64,000 nt of DNA from Halolamina rubra (GCF_000739555.1 NZ_BBJN01000005.1:24400-88399); one strand, 5' to 3'. Positions 8,894-18,187 are shown, counted from the stretch's first letter. The notes: a model not told the origin generated them from the letters alone. Program-made: numbers and translations.

Positions 8894-9321
8894 CTACCAG
8901 TCTGTCATCCTACAGTCGTCGATAACCACGAAATTGGAATAAAACCGGTAGCTAATCATGTTGTATGTGCTGTATTCTCCGTCTGTATTCAACAGCCCTT
9001 CCTCTCGGCAACACGGACAGTCGCACTCCTCGTGTGAAATAGCGAGGCGTCGATCCAAATTGTGAACGATGCACTTGAAAACGAGTTCGCGGAACTGCTT
9101 CCATCAGAGACTTGATCGGACAAATGCACCGAATTTCTGTTTGATCGCCGGGTTGACTGTCTCGTTCGTGCTCCGCTGTGGTAGAGATCGCTGTCCAACC
9201 GAGCATTCCACGCCTTGTGGAGGGGTGTGAACTCACGGTGCTCGATGAGTGGCCGAATATCGTGGGCACGGGCGAGCAAACCGTTCAACAAATCGAAGAA
9301 GCCGTGACTTCGGGGGAGCAT
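8894..9321 (-). pseudogene. Remnant of an IS transposase (DDE type, IS4/IS5-like C-terminus)
   Basis: The reverse strand encodes HDIRPLIEHREFTPLHKAWN, then LDSDLYH. After a one-base shift it continues RSTNETVNPAIKQKFGAFVR, then SSL, an in-frame TGA, WKQFRELVFKCIVHNLDRRL and a tail ending at TAG 8894-8896. The Y-x2-R-x3-E-x6-K spacing is the C-terminal signature of IS4/IS5-type DDE transposases. SSL-stop-WKQF suggests that an ancestral Trp codon became TGA. The N-terminal catalytic part and the terminal repeats are missing. It is a dead fragment. Confidence 0.8.
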
Positions 9322-9437
9322 CCATCTCCCCTCCAGCTACTCACCTAATGTGTTTGTCAGTAAGGGTTTCAAGAAGGTCAATATTTCTGTCCGTGTTGGC
9401 CGAAGACCGGGGGTGTAGAGGGCCGAACCGTAGTATT

Positions 9438-11450
9438 ATGTCGCCCTCACGGGAAGTTACGTACCGTCGATTCGTGACGACCGTACCCGACGAACCAGTC
9501 CTGGCACCGCTTGCACTCCTCCAGCAGTTTCCCGTGCAACTGCCGGTCTCCGTCGACGTACTCGTGGTTCTTGCGGTCGTCTGCGTCGCGCTCACCCTGT
9601 TCATCTTCCAGCCGGTTTCGATCGACACCACCGCGATAGCCCTGATGGTCGTGTTGATTCTGCTCGGTCCGTGGACGGGTGTCACCCCCGAGGAAGGCGT
9701 CTCGGGCTTCTCGAACCCTGCGACCATCACCGTGCTGGCGATGTTCATCCTCAGCGAGGGGGTGCGACAGACCGGCGTCATCCAGATACTCACACTGAAA
9801 ATAGAGTCGTTCGCGGGCGACAGCGAGTTCCGCCAACTCCTCGCGACGGTCGGGCTAGCGGGCCCGTCGGCGGGTTTCGTCAACAACACACCCATCGTCG
9901 CAGTACTCATCCCCGCCGTCACGAGCCTCGCCCGAAAGACCGGGACCTCGCCGTCGAAGCTGCTGATCCCCCTCTCCTTCGCCGCGATGCTGGGCGGGAT
10001 GCTCACCGTGATCGGCACGTCGACGAACCTGCTCGCGAGCCAGATCTGGGCGCAGGTCGGTGGCCCGACCGCAGAACCGTTCTCGCTGTTCGAGTTCACG
10101 CAGCTCGGCGCCGTCGTGCTCGCTGTCGGCACACTGTACCTCCTGACGGTCGGTCGGTATCTCACGCCGGCCCGAATCGCGGCCGAGGGGACTCCCACGG
10201 ACCAGTTCGGCATGGCCGACTACTTGACCGACGTCGTCGTCCACGAGAACTCCGACCTCGTCGGGTCGCAGGTGCGAGAGGTGCGACGCGGCGATCTCGA
10301 TCTGGACGTGTTCCAGATCATGCGCAACGGCCGCAGCATCGTTCGCGGTCTTTCCAGCGAGCGGATCCGCGCCGGCGACGTCCTCTCGGTCAGAGCGAGC
10401 CAGGAGACGCTCGAACAGGTCATCGGGGACGAACACCTCGATTTCCTGCCGGAACTCCTCGACGCCGCAGCGGACGGGGACGAACTGCTCCCCGAAGGGT
10501 TCGTGGCCGAAGACCACGCGTGGAACCGGCCGCCGTCCACACCCAACTCGGCCACGAACGACGCCGAGGGGCCGGAAACGGCGGCGGAGTCCAAGGACGA
10601 GGTTTCGCTCACGGAGATCGTGTTGCTCCCCGGAACGTGGTTGAACAGACGAAACGGGGTCGCGGGATTCGAGCGAAACTACGACGCGACCGTGCTTGCC
10701 GTCCGCCGGGGGAACGAGGTGATTCGTCAGCGCCTCCGGGACGTGCGCCTACAGGGCGGTGACGTGTTACTTGTCCAGACGAGCGACGACGTCCTCGACC
10801 GACTCCGGGACGACAGCAATATCGTCGTCTCCAGTGACAGACGCTGGGAGGATTTCGACCGGACACGGATTCCGATCGCACTGGGCATCGTCGCCGGCGT
10901 CGTGGGACTGGCCGCGCTCGAGTACCTCCCGATCATGGTCAGCGCGCTCGCCGGCGTCGTCGCGATGCTCTTTTCGGGTATCCTCCGCCCCGCGGATGCC
11001 TACGAGGCCGTCGATTGGGACGTCATTTTCCTGCTCGCTGGCGTCATTCCCCTGGGGATCGCGTTCGAGGCCTCCGGGACGGCGGATCTGATCGCGTCGG
11101 GCATCGCCGCCGAGGGCACCGTGCTGCCGCCGCTCGCGATGCTCGCTGCGTTCTACCTGGGGACCGCGATCATCACGGAGATGATGAGCAACAACGCCAG
11201 TATCGTCCTGATGCTCCCCATCGCCGTGGAGGTCGCTGGTCAACTCGGTGTCAACGCCTTCGCGTTCGCCCTCGCGGTGACGTTCGCCGCCAGCACGCCC
11301 CTGCTCAGTCCCGTCGGCTACCAGACGAACCTCATGGTCTACGGGCCCGGTGGGTACAAGTTCACCGACTTCGCGCGCGTCGGAGCGCCGCTCCAGCTCG
11401 TCCTGACCGTCGTCACGACGGCTGGCATCGCGTTCTTCTGGGGGCTGTGA
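9438..11450 (+). CDS. SLC13/ArsB-superfamily permease with two TrkA-C (RCK_C) domains
   Basis: The product is 670 aa. The N-terminal half has several hydrophobic helices with the family's hairpin motifs (NNTPIVAVLIPAV; GTSTNLLAS). A central soluble region follows with two TrkA-C-like modules, each ending in RAGDVLSVRAS or QGGDVLLVQTS. The C-terminal membrane half carries EMMSNNASIVLMLPIA and SPVGYQTNLMVYG. This layout is that of divalent-anion:Na+ symporter-like proteins with regulatory RCK_C inserts. The substrate (sulfate, phosphate, dicarboxylate or other) is not determinable. ATG 9438 is chosen because the first hydrophobic segment begins soon after it. It stands alone just beyond the IS remnant. 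Confidence 0.88.
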   Translation: MSPSREVTYRRFVTTVPDEPVLAPLALLQQFPVQLPVSVDVLVVLAVVCVALTLFIFQPVSIDTTAIALMVVLILLGPWTGVTPEEGVSGFSNPATITVLAMFILSEGVRQTGVIQILTLKIESFAGDSEFRQLLATVGLAGPSAGFVNNTPIVAVLIPAVTSLARKTGTSPSKLLIPLSFAAMLGGMLTVIGTSTNLLASQIWAQVGGPTAEPFSLFEFTQLGAVVLAVGTLYLLTVGRYLTPARIAAEGTPTDQFGMADYLTDVVVHENSDLVGSQVREVRRGDLDLDVFQIMRNGRSIVRGLSSERIRAGDVLSVRASQETLEQVIGDEHLDFLPELLDAAADGDELLPEGFVAEDHAWNRPPSTPNSATNDAEGPETAAESKDEVSLTEIVLLPGTWLNRRNGVAGFERNYDATVLAVRRGNEVIRQRLRDVRLQGGDVLLVQTSDDVLDRLRDDSNIVVSSDRRWEDFDRTRIPIALGIVAGVVGLAALEYLPIMVSALAGVVAMLFSGILRPADAYEAVDWDVIFLLAGVIPLGIAFEASGTADLIASGIAAEGTVLPPLAMLAAFYLGTAIITEMMSNNASIVLMLPIAVEVAGQLGVNAFAFALAVTFAASTPLLSPVGYQTNLMVYGPGGYKFTDFARVGAPLQLVLTVVTTAGIAFFWGL

Positions 11451-11602
11451 CGACACCGGGATTCACGACCTACTGCGCTGATAGGCGTATGAGCGTCCTA
11501 CTGGCCAGGTATCACCACCACCGACAGCCACAGCGACGACCGTCTCCGCCCAGTCGAGAGCTGGTAACAAGGTTCACAGTTGCTGGCGCCGTCACGCCGC
11601 GT

Positions 11603-12244
11603 ATGGCCGACCCCGCACGCGAAGCCGTCACCATCCCGGTCGACGGCGTGGAACTGGAGGGCGATCTCGCCGTCCCGGAGGGAGCGAACGGCCTAGTCGC
11701 CTTCGCACACGGCAGCGGCAGCAGCCGGAAGAGCCCGCGCAACACGTTCGTCGCCGACGTGCTCGGCGAGCACGGCCTGGGGACGCTCCTGTTCGACCTG
11801 CTCACGGAGGCCGAGGACCGCGAGTACGAGACCCGCTTCGACGTCGACCTCCTCACGGAGCGACTGCTCGCGGCGACTGACTGGCTCCGCGAGGACGAGC
11901 GAACCCGGGATCTGACTCTCGGCTACTTCGGCTCCAGCACCGGCGCGGCGGCCGCGCTCCGCGCCGCCGCGGATCGCGGCGACGGCGTCGGCGCCGTCGT
12001 CTCCCGCGGCGGGCGGGTCGATCTCGCGGCCGACCGGTTGGCCGACGTGACCGCACCCACGCTGTTCCTCGTCGGCGGCGCCGATACGCAGGTTCTCGAA
12101 CTCAACCGGGACGCCCTCGAGCAGCTCTCGTGCACGAAGGAGCTGACCGTGATCGAGGGCGCCGGCCACCTGTTCGAGGGCGAGGGCGAACTCGAAGCGG
12201 TCGCCGAGCACGCCGCCGAGTGGTTCGAGACGTATCTGTCCTGA
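11603..12244 (+). CDS. Dienelactone hydrolase-like alpha/beta hydrolase
   Basis: The product is 213 aa, cytoplasmic, with a full alpha/beta-hydrolase set: oxyanion region FAHGSGSS, nucleophile elbow GYFGSSTGAAA, acid in LVGGADTQV and catalytic His in EGAGHLF. This matches the DLH-like family, often found in bacteria beside phosphoribosyltransferases as erythromycin esterase or dienelactone hydrolase relatives. It lies 152 bp after the permease on the same strand and may be independently transcribed. The substrate is unknown. Confidence 0.85.
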   Translation: MADPAREAVTIPVDGVELEGDLAVPEGANGLVAFAHGSGSSRKSPRNTFVADVLGEHGLGTLLFDLLTEAEDREYETRFDVDLLTERLLAATDWLREDERTRDLTLGYFGSSTGAAAALRAAADRGDGVGAVVSRGGRVDLAADRLADVTAPTLFLVGGADTQVLELNRDALEQLSCTKELTVIEGAGHLFEGEGELEAVAEHAAEWFETYLS

Positions 12245-12315
12245 AGACACGAGCCAGAGATACGGATTATTCCGTCCGGACAAGATTTATTTCGTTCAGC
12301 CTCGAAACCCGGTGC

Positions 12316-12891
12316 ATGGAGGAACCACGCCCGGACCGCCGCGCCGACACCGAGGAGCGCGACGTGCCGCCAGCGTTCGACGCCCTCACCGACCCGTCGG
12401 AGCTCGTCCGCGGAGATCGAACCCGGGACGACTTCCTCGACGCTGTCCTCGGGCTCACGGAGCCGGCGACGGTGAGCGAGGTCGCCGACTTGGCCGGCCA
12501 CGGTGTCGACGCCGCCCGGGAGTACTTGGCGTGGTTCGAACGGATGGGGATCGTCACGCGGGTCACGGAGTCGCCGACGACGTACCGGCGGAACCAGTCC
12601 TACCTGAACTGGCGGCGCGTCCAGCGACTCCGAGACGAGTACACGCCCGAGGAGCTGATCGAGTTCATCGATCGGGAGACCGACCGTATCGACGCGTACG
12701 TCGAGGGGTACGACGCCGACTCGCCCGACGAGGTCTCCCCGTCGACGGCGGCCAGCGGCGCCGACCGAACCGTCGAGTCGGTCTGGTCGGACCTCTCCGA
12801 GTGGCGCACCGCTCGGCGAAACGTGCGGTTGCTCGAACGGGCACTCGCTTCCGAGGAGAGCGGGGCGGCTGACAGAGAAGCTGCCGTATGA
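12316..12891 (+). CDS. Winged-helix DNA-binding protein (DUF7342-like), candidate antitoxin
   Basis: The product is 191 aa. An HTH region is visible at about 50-95 (TVSEVADLAGHGVDAAREYLAWFERMGIVTRV, split by turns), followed by a Tyr/Arg-rich wing and a charged C-terminal helix. A TATA-like TTTATTTCG lies about 28 bp before the ATG. The stop overlaps the next start (ATGA at 12888), so it is coupled to a TumE-like protein. In haloarchaea this HTH family is commonly paired with TumE-type toxins, so a TumA-like antitoxin and autorepressor role is inferred. Confidence 0.8.
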   Translation: MEEPRPDRRADTEERDVPPAFDALTDPSELVRGDRTRDDFLDAVLGLTEPATVSEVADLAGHGVDAAREYLAWFERMGIVTRVTESPTTYRRNQSYLNWRRVQRLRDEYTPEELIEFIDRETDRIDAYVEGYDADSPDEVSPSTAASGADRTVESVWSDLSEWRTARRNVRLLERALASEESGAADREAAV

Positions 12892-13331
12892 CTGCCGGTG
12901 GCGATGGCCCGGATCCGTCGTCGGGCGCGCCGCTCGACGCCGATCGGCTCGGCGTGATCTACGACCGACTCAGTACCGACGAACGGTTCGCCGCGGTCGA
13001 GGAGCAGCCGGCGTACGCGCCGGAGCGTCTGGTCTGCCGCTACAGTTCCCGGTTCTACCCTGAGTCGGTTCGGGAGGCTCGCTTGGAGATCGTCTGGTAC
13101 GACAACGGGGACTTCACGCTTCACTACCACGAGGAGCACGAGGACGGCACGTTCGACCATCGGTGGGACAGACACCCGTCCGACCACAACGAACGCGATC
13201 ACGTTCATCCCGGACCGGACGCACCGACTCCGGCGGAGGACACGTCCCATCCAGCTGACTGGCGGGACGCCCTCGCCGACGTGCTCGCCGAGATCGAGGA
13301 CCGACAGCGGTCGTTCTGGGAACAGAAGTAG
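12888..13331 (+). CDS. TumE-like protein (candidate toxin of a TumA/TumE-type pair)
   Basis: The product is 147 aa, small, basic/acidic mixed and His-rich. It has a beta-rich core (LEIVWYDNGDFTLHYHEEH) and the conserved tail RWDRHPSDHNERDHVHP, followed by DWRDALADVLAEI, which resembles DUF6516/TumE proteins. Its ATG overlaps the stop of the upstream HTH gene by 4 bp, as in many antitoxin-toxin operons. Toxicity is not demonstrable from sequence; a housekeeping partner protein is the alternative. Confidence 0.75.
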   Translation: MTAGGDGPDPSSGAPLDADRLGVIYDRLSTDERFAAVEEQPAYAPERLVCRYSSRFYPESVREARLEIVWYDNGDFTLHYHEEHEDGTFDHRWDRHPSDHNERDHVHPGPDAPTPAEDTSHPADWRDALADVLAEIEDRQRSFWEQK

Positions 13332-13358
13332 AGCCCGTACTCCGGTTCGAGCACGTCG

Positions 13359-13751
13359 CTACCTCGACGCCACCGCCACGTCCAGCGACCGCGTCCGCGG
13401 GCCGTCGCACTCGACGAACAGGATCGACTGCCACGTCCCGAGGTCGAGCGAGCCGTCGACGACCGGGACCGAGACGCTCTCGCCGAGGAGCATCGCCCGC
13501 AGGTGGGCGGCGGCGTTGTCGTCGAGCTCGTCGTGGGCGTACCCCTCGCCGCGCGGGGCGAGCGCGTCGAGCCAGCCGTCGAGATCCGACAGCAGCCGCG
13601 ATTCGTTCTCGTTGACGACGACGCCCGCCGTGGTGTGCGGCACGAACACGGTACAGACGCCGCGATCGACTCCGTCGGGGATCGCCGCCGCCACCTCTCC
13701 GGTCACGTCGACGACGTCGGTGCGCTCGGTCGTCTCGACCTGCAGGGACAT
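13359..13751 (-). CDS. YjbQ family protein (UPF0047; secondary thiamine-phosphate synthase type)
   Basis: The product is 130 aa, the usual length for the family. Diagnostic motifs are FVPHTTAGVVVNENE, a conserved His in NAAAHLRAMLLG, LDLGTWQSILFVE and the C-terminal DGPRTRSLDV. Members form compact trimers, and some complement thiamine-phosphate synthase mutants; the true role is uncertain. It is convergent with the TumE-like gene and 46 bp downstream of the flavin-binding protein gene on the same strand, so co-transcription with that gene is possible. Confidence 0.92.
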   Translation of the reverse strand: MSLQVETTERTDVVDVTGEVAAAIPDGVDRGVCTVFVPHTTAGVVVNENESRLLSDLDGWLDALAPRGEGYAHDELDDNAAAHLRAMLLGESVSVPVVDGSLDLGTWQSILFVECDGPRTRSLDVAVASR

Positions 13752-13797
13752 ACGGGTTAGTACGGCCGCCGTGGGGAAAGAGCCTGCTGCGGTCCAA

Positions 13798-14259
13798 TCA
13801 CGCGGACGACGTGGATCGACCCGTCATCGTCTCGATCTCGAGCTCGAAGATCGTGATATCGATCTCCTCGATCGACTCGTCGAACACGCGGATCGGGGTG
13901 AACTCGTGGTTGATCGTCGCCGTATCGAACCGGTCGCGCTCCGCCTCGGGAACCTCGCTGAGCTGGCCGGTGACGACGACGCTCCAGGAGTCGAGCTCCC
14001 GCGGGTCGTCGGTCGCCTCGGCGCCGTAGAGCACGTAACAGGCCGTCCCGGTCGCCTCCAGGAACTCCCGTTTCTTGCTGCCCGCCGTCGTTCCGAGACG
14101 GAAGTAGAGCCGCCCGTCGTCGTAGAGATGCGCCAGCGGGATCGCGTACGCGTCGTTCTGGTTCGCGAGGGAGAGCACGCCGGACTCGGCCGTCCGCAGC
14201 CGTTTCTCGACGTCGGCGTCGGCCATCCCCTGCGTGTACGCGTACTCGACGTGTTCCAT
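13798..14259 (-). CDS. Pyridoxamine 5'-phosphate oxidase family (FMN-binding split-barrel) protein
   Basis: The product is 153 aa. It has a split-barrel pattern with AYAIPLAHLYDDGRLYFRLG, then a basic phosphate-binding turn (GSKKREFL) and ATGTACYVLYG, typical of PNPOx-like FMN or F420-binding proteins such as NimA-type families. A TATA-like CTTATCC lies about 28 bp before the ATG. The natural substrate is unknown, and pyridoxamine oxidation itself is unlikely at this length. Confidence 0.85.
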   Translation of the reverse strand: MEHVEYAYTQGMADADVEKRLRTAESGVLSLANQNDAYAIPLAHLYDDGRLYFRLGTTAGSKKREFLEATGTACYVLYGAEATDDPRELDSWSVVVTGQLSEVPEAERDRFDTATINHEFTPIRVFDESIEEIDITIFELEIETMTGRSTSSA

Positions 14260-14394
14260 ACTGTTCCTACGCCAACACGAGGGATAAGCGTATCCCGGCT
14301 CGGGGGCTGGCCCGCCACTGCTGGGAGCGAACTGCGAGGACGGGCCGCCGTGGCAGCGGGAAAGCTATTGGCCCGGGGGCGCTCACGGACGGTA

Positions 14395-15186
14395 ATGGAC
14401 GTTCGCGTTCGCGGAACCGCGCAGGACGGCGGGGTGCCGCATCTCGGCTGCGGCTGCTCGCGCTGCGCTCGGGCCCGCGAGGACCCGACGGCCGTGCGCT
14501 ATCCGGCGGCGCTGCGCGTCGACGCCGGCGAGTCGCTGCTGGTCGACGCGTCGATGGACATCCGCCACCAGATCGTCGGCGGTGTCGACGGCGTCGTCCT
14601 CACGCACGCCCATCTCGGCCACCTGCCCGGGCTGTTGCAGTTCGGCCGGGAGGTTCTCGACGCCGACCGGCTCCCCGTCTACTGCACGCCCGAACTCGCC
14701 GAGTTCGTCCGGACGAACCAGCCGTTCGCGGCGCTGGTGGCCGACGAGAACGTCTCGCTCCGGCCCGTGGACGCCGACGCGTCGATCGAGCTCCCCGAGG
14801 GCGAGATCCGCCCGTTCCGGGTCACCCACCGCGACGAGTTCGGTACCGGGACGCTCGGGCTCGAACTCCGCGGGCGACGGACGCTGGTGTACGTCCCCGA
14901 CATCGACGCGTGGGACGACCGAACGGTCGCGCGGATCGACGCCGCCGACGTGGCCGTCCTCGACGGCACGTTCTGGGCGACCGACGAGATCCCCCGCCAA
15001 GCCGACGTGCCCCACCCGCCGGTTCGGGCGGCGCTGGATCGGCTCCCCCTCGCCGGGACGGACGTGTACTTCACCCACCTCAACCACACGAACCCATTAC
15101 TCGACGACGGGTCGGCCGCGTACGCGACCCTGGCCGACGCCGGTGCGGGCGTCGTCGACCCCGGGCAGCGGTTCGACCTCGGGTAG
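14395..15186 (+). CDS. PqqB-like MBL-fold metallohydrolase
   Basis: The product is 263 aa. The N-terminus GTAQDGGVPHLGCGCSRC matches PqqB/PhnP-type beta-lactamase-fold proteins, including the extra Cys-rich zinc site. The metal motif HAHLGHLPG (HxHxGH) and later His residues (FRVTHRDE; YFTHLNHTNPLL) complete a dinuclear site. A TATA-like GCTATTGG lies about 25 bp upstream. No other pqq genes are in the window, so a general phosphodiesterase-like or quinone-related hydrolase is as likely as PQQ biosynthesis. Confidence 0.87.
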   Translation: MDVRVRGTAQDGGVPHLGCGCSRCARAREDPTAVRYPAALRVDAGESLLVDASMDIRHQIVGGVDGVVLTHAHLGHLPGLLQFGREVLDADRLPVYCTPELAEFVRTNQPFAALVADENVSLRPVDADASIELPEGEIRPFRVTHRDEFGTGTLGLELRGRRTLVYVPDIDAWDDRTVARIDAADVAVLDGTFWATDEIPRQADVPHPPVRAALDRLPLAGTDVYFTHLNHTNPLLDDGSAAYATLADAGAGVVDPGQRFDLG

Positions 15187-15298
15187 TTCGGGGACTCGGT
15201 CGCTGGGGCCGGCGATAGGTGGCGTCGTCGACGTTCGAACGGCAGGTTCGCCGGAGTACGCTCCGACTACCAATCTCCGCGGAGCCCCATCCACCACC

Positions 15299-16512
15299 AT
15301 GGACATCGCATCGATCGTCACCGAGGACTACGTCTCCTTCTCGCCGGACACCACCGTCTCGAAGCTCGTCGGCGCCTTCGACGACCCGTCGGTGAAGGGC
15401 GTCGTCGTCGACGGCGACGAGTTCGAGGGCGTCGTCACCCGGAAACAGCTCGCAACCTCCCACCACCCGCCCGACGAGAAGATCGGGTCGCTGGTCTGGC
15501 ACGTCCCGCGGCTCGCGCCCGACGAGGACGTGCGGAAGGTGGCCCAGCTGATGATCGACAGCGACGCGCCGCTCCTCCCGGTGTTCCGGGGGAGCGACCT
15601 GGCCGGCGTCGTCACGGTCGACGGCCTGCTCGAGGCGGTCCAGCCGTACCTCGACGCCGCGACCGTCGCCGAGGCCCACACCAGCGATCTCGTCACGCTC
15701 GACCCGGAATCGACGTTCGGCGAGGCGCTGCACGTCCTGCGGGAGCACCGCATCAGCCACCTCCCGGTCGTCGAGGACGGGTCAGCGGTCGCATCCTCAG
15801 CCTCCACGACGTGATCGACGTGACGGTCCGCCCGGAGCGCGGGAGCCAGGGCGGCCACCCGAGCGGCACCGACGCCTTCGGCGGCGACATGTCCGCCGGG
15901 AGCGGGCGGTCCCACGGCGGTTTCGGCGCCCGCGAGGGTGAACTGGCCCGGATGCTCGACCTGCCGGTCCGGGACGTGATGACCTCGCCGGTGCGGACGA
16001 TCGAGCCCGACGAGACGCTCGAGACGGCGGTCTCGGAGATGTTCGAGGTCGGCGCCTCCTCGCTCGTCGTCACCGAGGACGGCGACCCGTTCGGGATCGT
16101 CACCAAGACCGACGTGCTCGACTCGCTCACCTGGGAGGCCGGCGGGAGCCGGTCCGTCCAGTTGTACGGCGCCGACCTGATCGACGACGTCCAGTACGAC
16201 GACATCGTCGCCATGGTCGACCGGTTCGACGACCGCGACGGCGGGATGCGGGTGCTCGACGCCCGGATCCACTTCCACAAACACGACGAGAAGTTCCGCG
16301 GGACGCCGCTGCTGCTGGCTCGGGTCCGCCTGCACACCGACCGCGGGCTGTACATCGCCTCCGGCGAGGGGTACGGCGCGAGACACGCGCTCAACGAGGC
16401 CCGGGACGTGCTCGAACGCCGGATCCGCGACCGGAAGACGTACGGCCGGAGCAAGAAACACCCGGACGAGGAGTACTGGGAGAAACGCTTCGGCTCGCTG
16501 CTCGAGGAGTGA
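15299..16512 (+). pseudogene. Four-CBS-domain protein with HPF/S30AE-like tail, one-base frameshift
   Basis: From ATG 15299 the first frame encodes two and a half CBS domains up to ISHLPVVEDGS, then shifts. The continuation in another frame begins VSGRILSLHDVIDVTVRPE and carries the rest of the CBS repeats (DVMTSPVRTIEPDETLE, SLVVTEDGDPFGIVTK). It ends with an ARIHFHKH...RVRLHTD segment reminiscent of ribosome-hibernation S30AE folds. One base is missing in the G run at 15779-15781; adding it gives 405 codons. CBS pairs usually bind adenosyl ligands, so a nucleotide-sensing regulator is inferred. A sequence error is more likely than true inactivation. Confidence 0.8.
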
Positions 16513-16554
16513 TCGGCCGCTCCGCGCGACCCGCGGTAGCCGTTCGTGAGCCGG

Positions 16555-16824
16555 CTACTCGTTCAGTTTCTCGACGATCCGCTTCGCCGCCGACCGGGCG
16601 TCGGACTTCCCGACGGACTCGGGGATCAGCACCGACTGGACGTCCCAGTCGTGGCTCCCCTTCCGGTGACCCGTCCGGACTTTGCTCCCCGTCTCGATCT
16701 CCTCGGCGACCTCGGCCGCCCAGTCTGGGGTGCGGATCTCGCTGAACTCGTCCGGGTCGCGGAACCGGACGTGGTAGTACTCGTCCTCCAGTTCGACCGT
16801 CTTCGGCTCCGGGATCTGCGCCAT
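16555..16824 (-). CDS. Small conserved haloarchaeal protein, unknown function
   Basis: The product is 89 aa, acidic, with no signal peptide or membrane helix. It starts MAQIPEPKTVELEDEYYHVR and contains FRDPDEFSEIRTPDWAAEVA and a helical C-terminus AKRIVEKLNE. Codon use is typical of real haloarchaeal genes. The family was not recognised. It sits convergent to the CBS gene and alone on its strand. Confidence 0.7.
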   Translation of the reverse strand: MAQIPEPKTVELEDEYYHVRFRDPDEFSEIRTPDWAAEVAEEIETGSKVRTGHRKGSHDWDVQSVLIPESVGKSDARSAAKRIVEKLNE

Positions 16825-16986
16825 ACCGGTGCTTGCCCCTCGAGCGACATTGTTACCCGGCGGCCGTTGGCTCCAGATCGCCGGTCACTAGGGGGCGAAC
16901 CGTCGGTCGCCGATCGGCGGGATGTTCGGGAGAGGTGCCGACGAGCGCGACCCGACGCCCGGTCGATTCCCGCCGGCCAGCCCTGG

Positions 16987-17616
16987 CTATCCGCTCGCCT
17001 TGATGCCGACGAACGATCCGTCGCCGTACCCCGACTCGATCGGTTCGGGATCGTCGGTCTCCCCCGGCCAGTCGTAGATCGTCTGGACGAACTCGAACTC
17101 GGTGAACCCCGCCGCCTCGAGCGCGTCGACGAGCTCCTCGGTCGAGACGAACGTCGCGTCCCGGTAGAACGGGCTCTCGTCCTGATGCTCCTGATACAGC
17201 TCCCCGACCGGGCTCTCCTTGTCGATGTAGCCGATCACGAGGCTCCCGTCGGGGCGGAGCACCCGGCGCGCCTCGGCGAGCGTCCGCGGGATGTCGTCGA
17301 CGAAGCAGATCGTCGTCACGAGCAGCGCCGTGTCGAACGCGCCGTCCCGGAACGGGAGCGACTCGGCGACGCCCCGCACGGCGTCGACGCCGCGCTCGCG
17401 GGCCCGATCGAGCATCCGGCGCGAGGGGTCGACGCCGACGCCGATCCCGAGCGGCGCCGCGAACCGCCCGCTCCCGACGCCGATCTCCACCCCGTCGCCC
17501 GCCGACGGCACGAGGCGGCGGAGCGCCGCCAGTTCCGCGTCGTACGCCGCCTCGTTCTCCTCGAACCACGCCTCGTACTCGGCGGTGTGTGCCTCGAACG
17601 GCGCTGTGTTGGGCAT
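16987..17616 (-). CDS. Class I SAM-dependent methyltransferase (UbiE/type 11)
   Basis: The product is 209 aa. Motif I is VEIGVGSGRFAAPLG, motif II GVDPSRRML, motif IV FDTALLVTTICFVDD and the post-motif LRPDGSLVIGYIDKES. This is a methyltransferase type 11 Rossmann domain with a C-terminal YDWPGE extension. ATG 17616 gives the standard N-terminus just before the first helix; a start 63 bp upstream is less likely. The substrate is unknown. Confidence 0.88.
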   Translation of the reverse strand: MPNTAPFEAHTAEYEAWFEENEAAYDAELAALRRLVPSAGDGVEIGVGSGRFAAPLGIGVGVDPSRRMLDRARERGVDAVRGVAESLPFRDGAFDTALLVTTICFVDDIPRTLAEARRVLRPDGSLVIGYIDKESPVGELYQEHQDESPFYRDATFVSTEELVDALEAAGFTEFEFVQTIYDWPGETDDPEPIESGYGDGSFVGIKASG

Positions 17617-17764
17617 AGCCGGATCTACGATCCCCAGCGACACGAACCTTCGGTCGGCGTCGCCGTCGACGCCGCGCAACGGGCGAGTAGGACGGGCTTA
17701 CCCCCACGCGAGGCCGTGAATCGTGTCCATACTCTTCCGGGCGCCGACCGAACGGGGAAGCGCT

Positions 17765-18187
17765 ATGCCTGTCGCAGATATCGCACGCACGGACGTGATG
17801 ACCGCGAGCCGCGACCAGTCGGCCGGGAACCTCGCGACGGTGATGAAGACGGAGAACGTGGGGAGCGTGATCATCGAGACCGACGACGAGCCGGTCGGGA
17901 TCGTCACCGACCGCGACCTCGTGCTCGAGGTGCTCGAGCCCCGTGCGGACCCCACGACCATGACCGCCGAGGAGATCATGACCGAGACGCCGGTGACGGT
18001 CGACGGCGATCGGGGCGTGTTCGACGCGATCCGCACGCTCCACGAGAGCTCGGTGCGACGGCTGCCGGTCGTCGACGACGACGGAGCAGTCGCGGGGATC
18101 GTCACGCTCGACGACCTCGTGGTGATGCTCTCGGACGAACTCGACAGCCTGGGCGACATCATCGAGGCCGAGTCGCCGCCGTACTGA
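17765..18187 (+). CDS. CBS-domain pair protein
   Basis: The product is 140 aa made only of two CBS motifs: DVMTASRDQSAGNLATVM..VGSVIIETDDEPVGIVTDRDL and EIMTETPVTVDGDRGVFDAI..VRRLPVVDDDGAVAGIVTLDDL. Such stand-alone Bateman modules bind AMP, ATP or SAM and regulate partner proteins. A short copy of the GTAGCT repeat with a hairpin lies 24 bp after the stop and may serve as a terminator. Confidence 0.92.
   Translation: MPVADIARTDVMTASRDQSAGNLATVMKTENVGSVIIETDDEPVGIVTDRDLVLEVLEPRADPTTMTAEEIMTETPVTVDGDRGVFDAIRTLHESSVRRLPVVDDDGAVAGIVTLDDLVVMLSDELDSLGDIIEAESPPY

Noticed and set aside
12300..12891. Separate small gene within the TumE-operon upstream region
   Set aside because: Competing frames there are shadows of the HTH gene; codon usage supports only the annotated frame.
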